A DNA stretch of 6,998 nt from positions 10,009 through 17,006 of the forward strand of contig DAVI01000067.1 of the NCBI GenBank assembly GCA_002505495.1, given 5' to 3'. Positions 6,071 through 6,998 of the stretch are shown here, in pieces. Source of the stretch: Euryarchaeota archaeon UBA59. Its GTDB lineage: Archaea > Thermoplasmatota > Poseidoniia > Poseidoniales > Thalassarchaeaceae. The notes below the pieces were generated by a model, which made no database searches, had not been told where the DNA came from, and saw only the letters and a program-made list of their open reading frames with translations. The number at the start of each line of letters is the position of its first letter. The stretch's first letter is position 1. Both the position numbers and the translations under genes were made by a program.

Positions 6071-6993
6071 AGTATTTCGGAAGCCCTTTTTCCTTTCTTG
6101 TAGCGTGGGTCCATCGGTTCACTAAGTGGTTGGAATCGAAGGTCACAGGAGAGCCGATAGCGCTCAGTCTTGTTCGGAGTGGATGCGTGTAGCGTACTCA
6201 TGCCAAACATGACGATGTCACCGCGGAGAAAGTCAGTAGTCTCCCAGCGCCCTCCATATTTTTCTAATATCTCAATAGGCGCGTTGGAGTACCAACCACT
6301 GTCATTTGCGCCGTATGTCTGGATGAGTTCAGTGAAGTGGTTGGAGCCATTGCAGACCACAAGCCCCCCTTGTTCGGCATCAATATCGTCGAGAGGTATC
6401 CAACAAGATATGATTCTAGTGTCACCTCTACCCATGTATACGGAGTCAAAGTGAAGGCCAGTGAATCCGGCAGACGGAACCGCCCTGACCCACTTGTAGT
6501 CGAAGGTGACACACTCCTCACCAAAGAAGTGGTTGAAGAATTCGAACAGGCTGCGGCAATTGAACAACTCTCTGCAATTTATCGTATCTTCCAACATCTC
6601 CTTCTGAAAGAGAACCGATTCGCTTTGATTTCCAGTATCGTACACCGCCCGCCCGCGAAAATCCTCTCCTTCCTTGCTGAGAGCCGACTCGCTGGAGGAT
6701 CCGATTTTCAATTCCATCTTTTCAGTACCATTGCGCAAGCAATTCAGATTCTCCAACTCGGTTGCGAGTTCCGTGTTTGCACCCCCCACCAAATCTCTGT
6801 CAAGGAAACCCCGAAAGAACAGGTATCCATTCTTAGAAAAATACTCTCTCAATGCATCGACATCTCCCAAAAGGTGGTTTTGGTCAGCCATGGGGAATAC
6901 ATTCACTCCCCAGAGCATGTCATCCTCAGCCACACGAACGACAGTCCCGTGTTCGTGAATCATACCCTCTACTCCGATGTTTTCTGACACCAT
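6067..6993 (-). CDS. Phytanoyl-CoA dioxygenase (PhyH)-like Fe(II)/2-oxoglutarate oxygenase
   Basis: A protein of at least 308 residues with the double-stranded beta-helix motifs of the PhyH family, non-haem iron oxygenases that hydroxylate a carbon centre using O2 and 2-oxoglutarate. Iron ligands are His181 and Asp183 in GLHFDS and His269 in STLHAS. Arg280, eleven residues later, should bind the 2-oxoglutarate carboxylate, the same spacing as in human PhyH. CWIPLDDIDAEQGGLVVCNGSNHF (197-220) is the usual mid-domain signature. There is no signal peptide. It lies directly upstream of the kinase/nucleotidyltransferase gene, so it may hydroxylate a sugar, nucleotide sugar or lipid in the same pathway; that is inference. 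The ATG at 6993 is only 5 bases from the right edge and the frame is open to that edge, so the true start may lie outside; an ATG at 6963 is a second option. Confidence 0.88.
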   Translation of the reverse strand: MVSENIGVEGMIHEHGTVVRVAEDDMLWGVNVFPMADQNHLLGDVDALREYFSKNGYLFFRGFLDRDLVGGANTELATELENLNCLRNGTEKMELKIGSSSESALSKEGEDFRGRAVYDTGNQSESVLFQKEMLEDTINCRELFNCRSLFEFFNHFFGEECVTFDYKWVRAVPSAGFTGLHFDSVYMGRGDTRIISCWIPLDDIDAEQGGLVVCNGSNHFTELIQTYGANDSGWYSNAPIEILEKYGGRWETTDFLRGDIVMFGMSTLHASTPNKTERYRLSCDLRFQPLSEPMDPRYKKGKRASEIL

Positions 6994-6998
6994 GCCCC

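Noticed and set aside
6337..6987. 216-codon plus-strand open frame opposite the oxygenase gene
   Set aside because: It is fully antisense to a gene with the complete PhyH iron and 2-oxoglutarate ligands, and shows no recognisable domain or start signals.
1..6998. A defence system, mobile element or CRISPR locus
   Set aside because: No nuclease, transposase, integrase, reverse transcriptase, toxin or repeat-spacer pattern was found; all sizeable genes are explained by protease, ribosomal and glycan functions.

Overview
The window looks archaeal. The strongest taxonomic marker is a small gene at 1498-1779 whose product matches the archaeal 50S ribosomal protein L18Ae/LX (eL20) family, which bacteria lack. 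Three starts also sit 25-28 nt downstream of a TTTAA/TTAAA element with no Shine-Dalgarno sequence, the layout of leaderless archaeal transcripts. Base composition is near 50% G+C. A large secreted subtilase next to such genes would suit a marine Thermoplasmatota lineage (Marine Group II/Poseidoniales-like), but that placement is a guess from general knowledge, not something the sequence proves.

Layout, left to right. (1) 1-1445, minus strand: the N-terminal 481 residues of a secreted S8 (subtilisin-like) serine protease with signal peptide and complete Asp/His/Asn/Ser active site; its C-terminus lies beyond the left edge. (2) 1446-1497: a compact divergent promoter in which one near-palindromic TTTAA element sits at TATA-box distance from the starts on both strands. 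(3) 1498-1779, plus: ribosomal protein L18Ae. (4) 1782-3014, minus: a GT-B family 4 glycosyltransferase, converging with L18Ae across 2 bases. (5) 3155-3919, plus: a class I SAM-dependent methyltransferase, divergent from the glycosyltransferase. (6) 3929-6070, minus: a two-domain enzyme, a galactokinase-type GHMP sugar kinase fused to a GlmU-like sugar-1-phosphate nucleotidyltransferase. (7) 6067-6993, minus: a phytanoyl-CoA-dioxygenase-like Fe(II)/2-oxoglutarate oxygenase, immediately upstream of the fusion and overlapping it by 4 bases.

Genes 4-7 read as part of a glycan module. The fusion enzyme could phosphorylate a free sugar at C1 and convert it to a nucleotide sugar in one polypeptide, the glycosyltransferase could transfer sugars, and the methyltransferase and oxygenase could decorate the sugar, glycan or lipid. 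The target (S-layer or other surface glycoprotein, exopolysaccharide, glycolipid) is not visible here. The module sits directly beside the housekeeping ribosomal gene and the secreted protease, and probably continues beyond the right edge. No tRNA, rRNA, CRISPR array, insertion sequence or integrase was seen.
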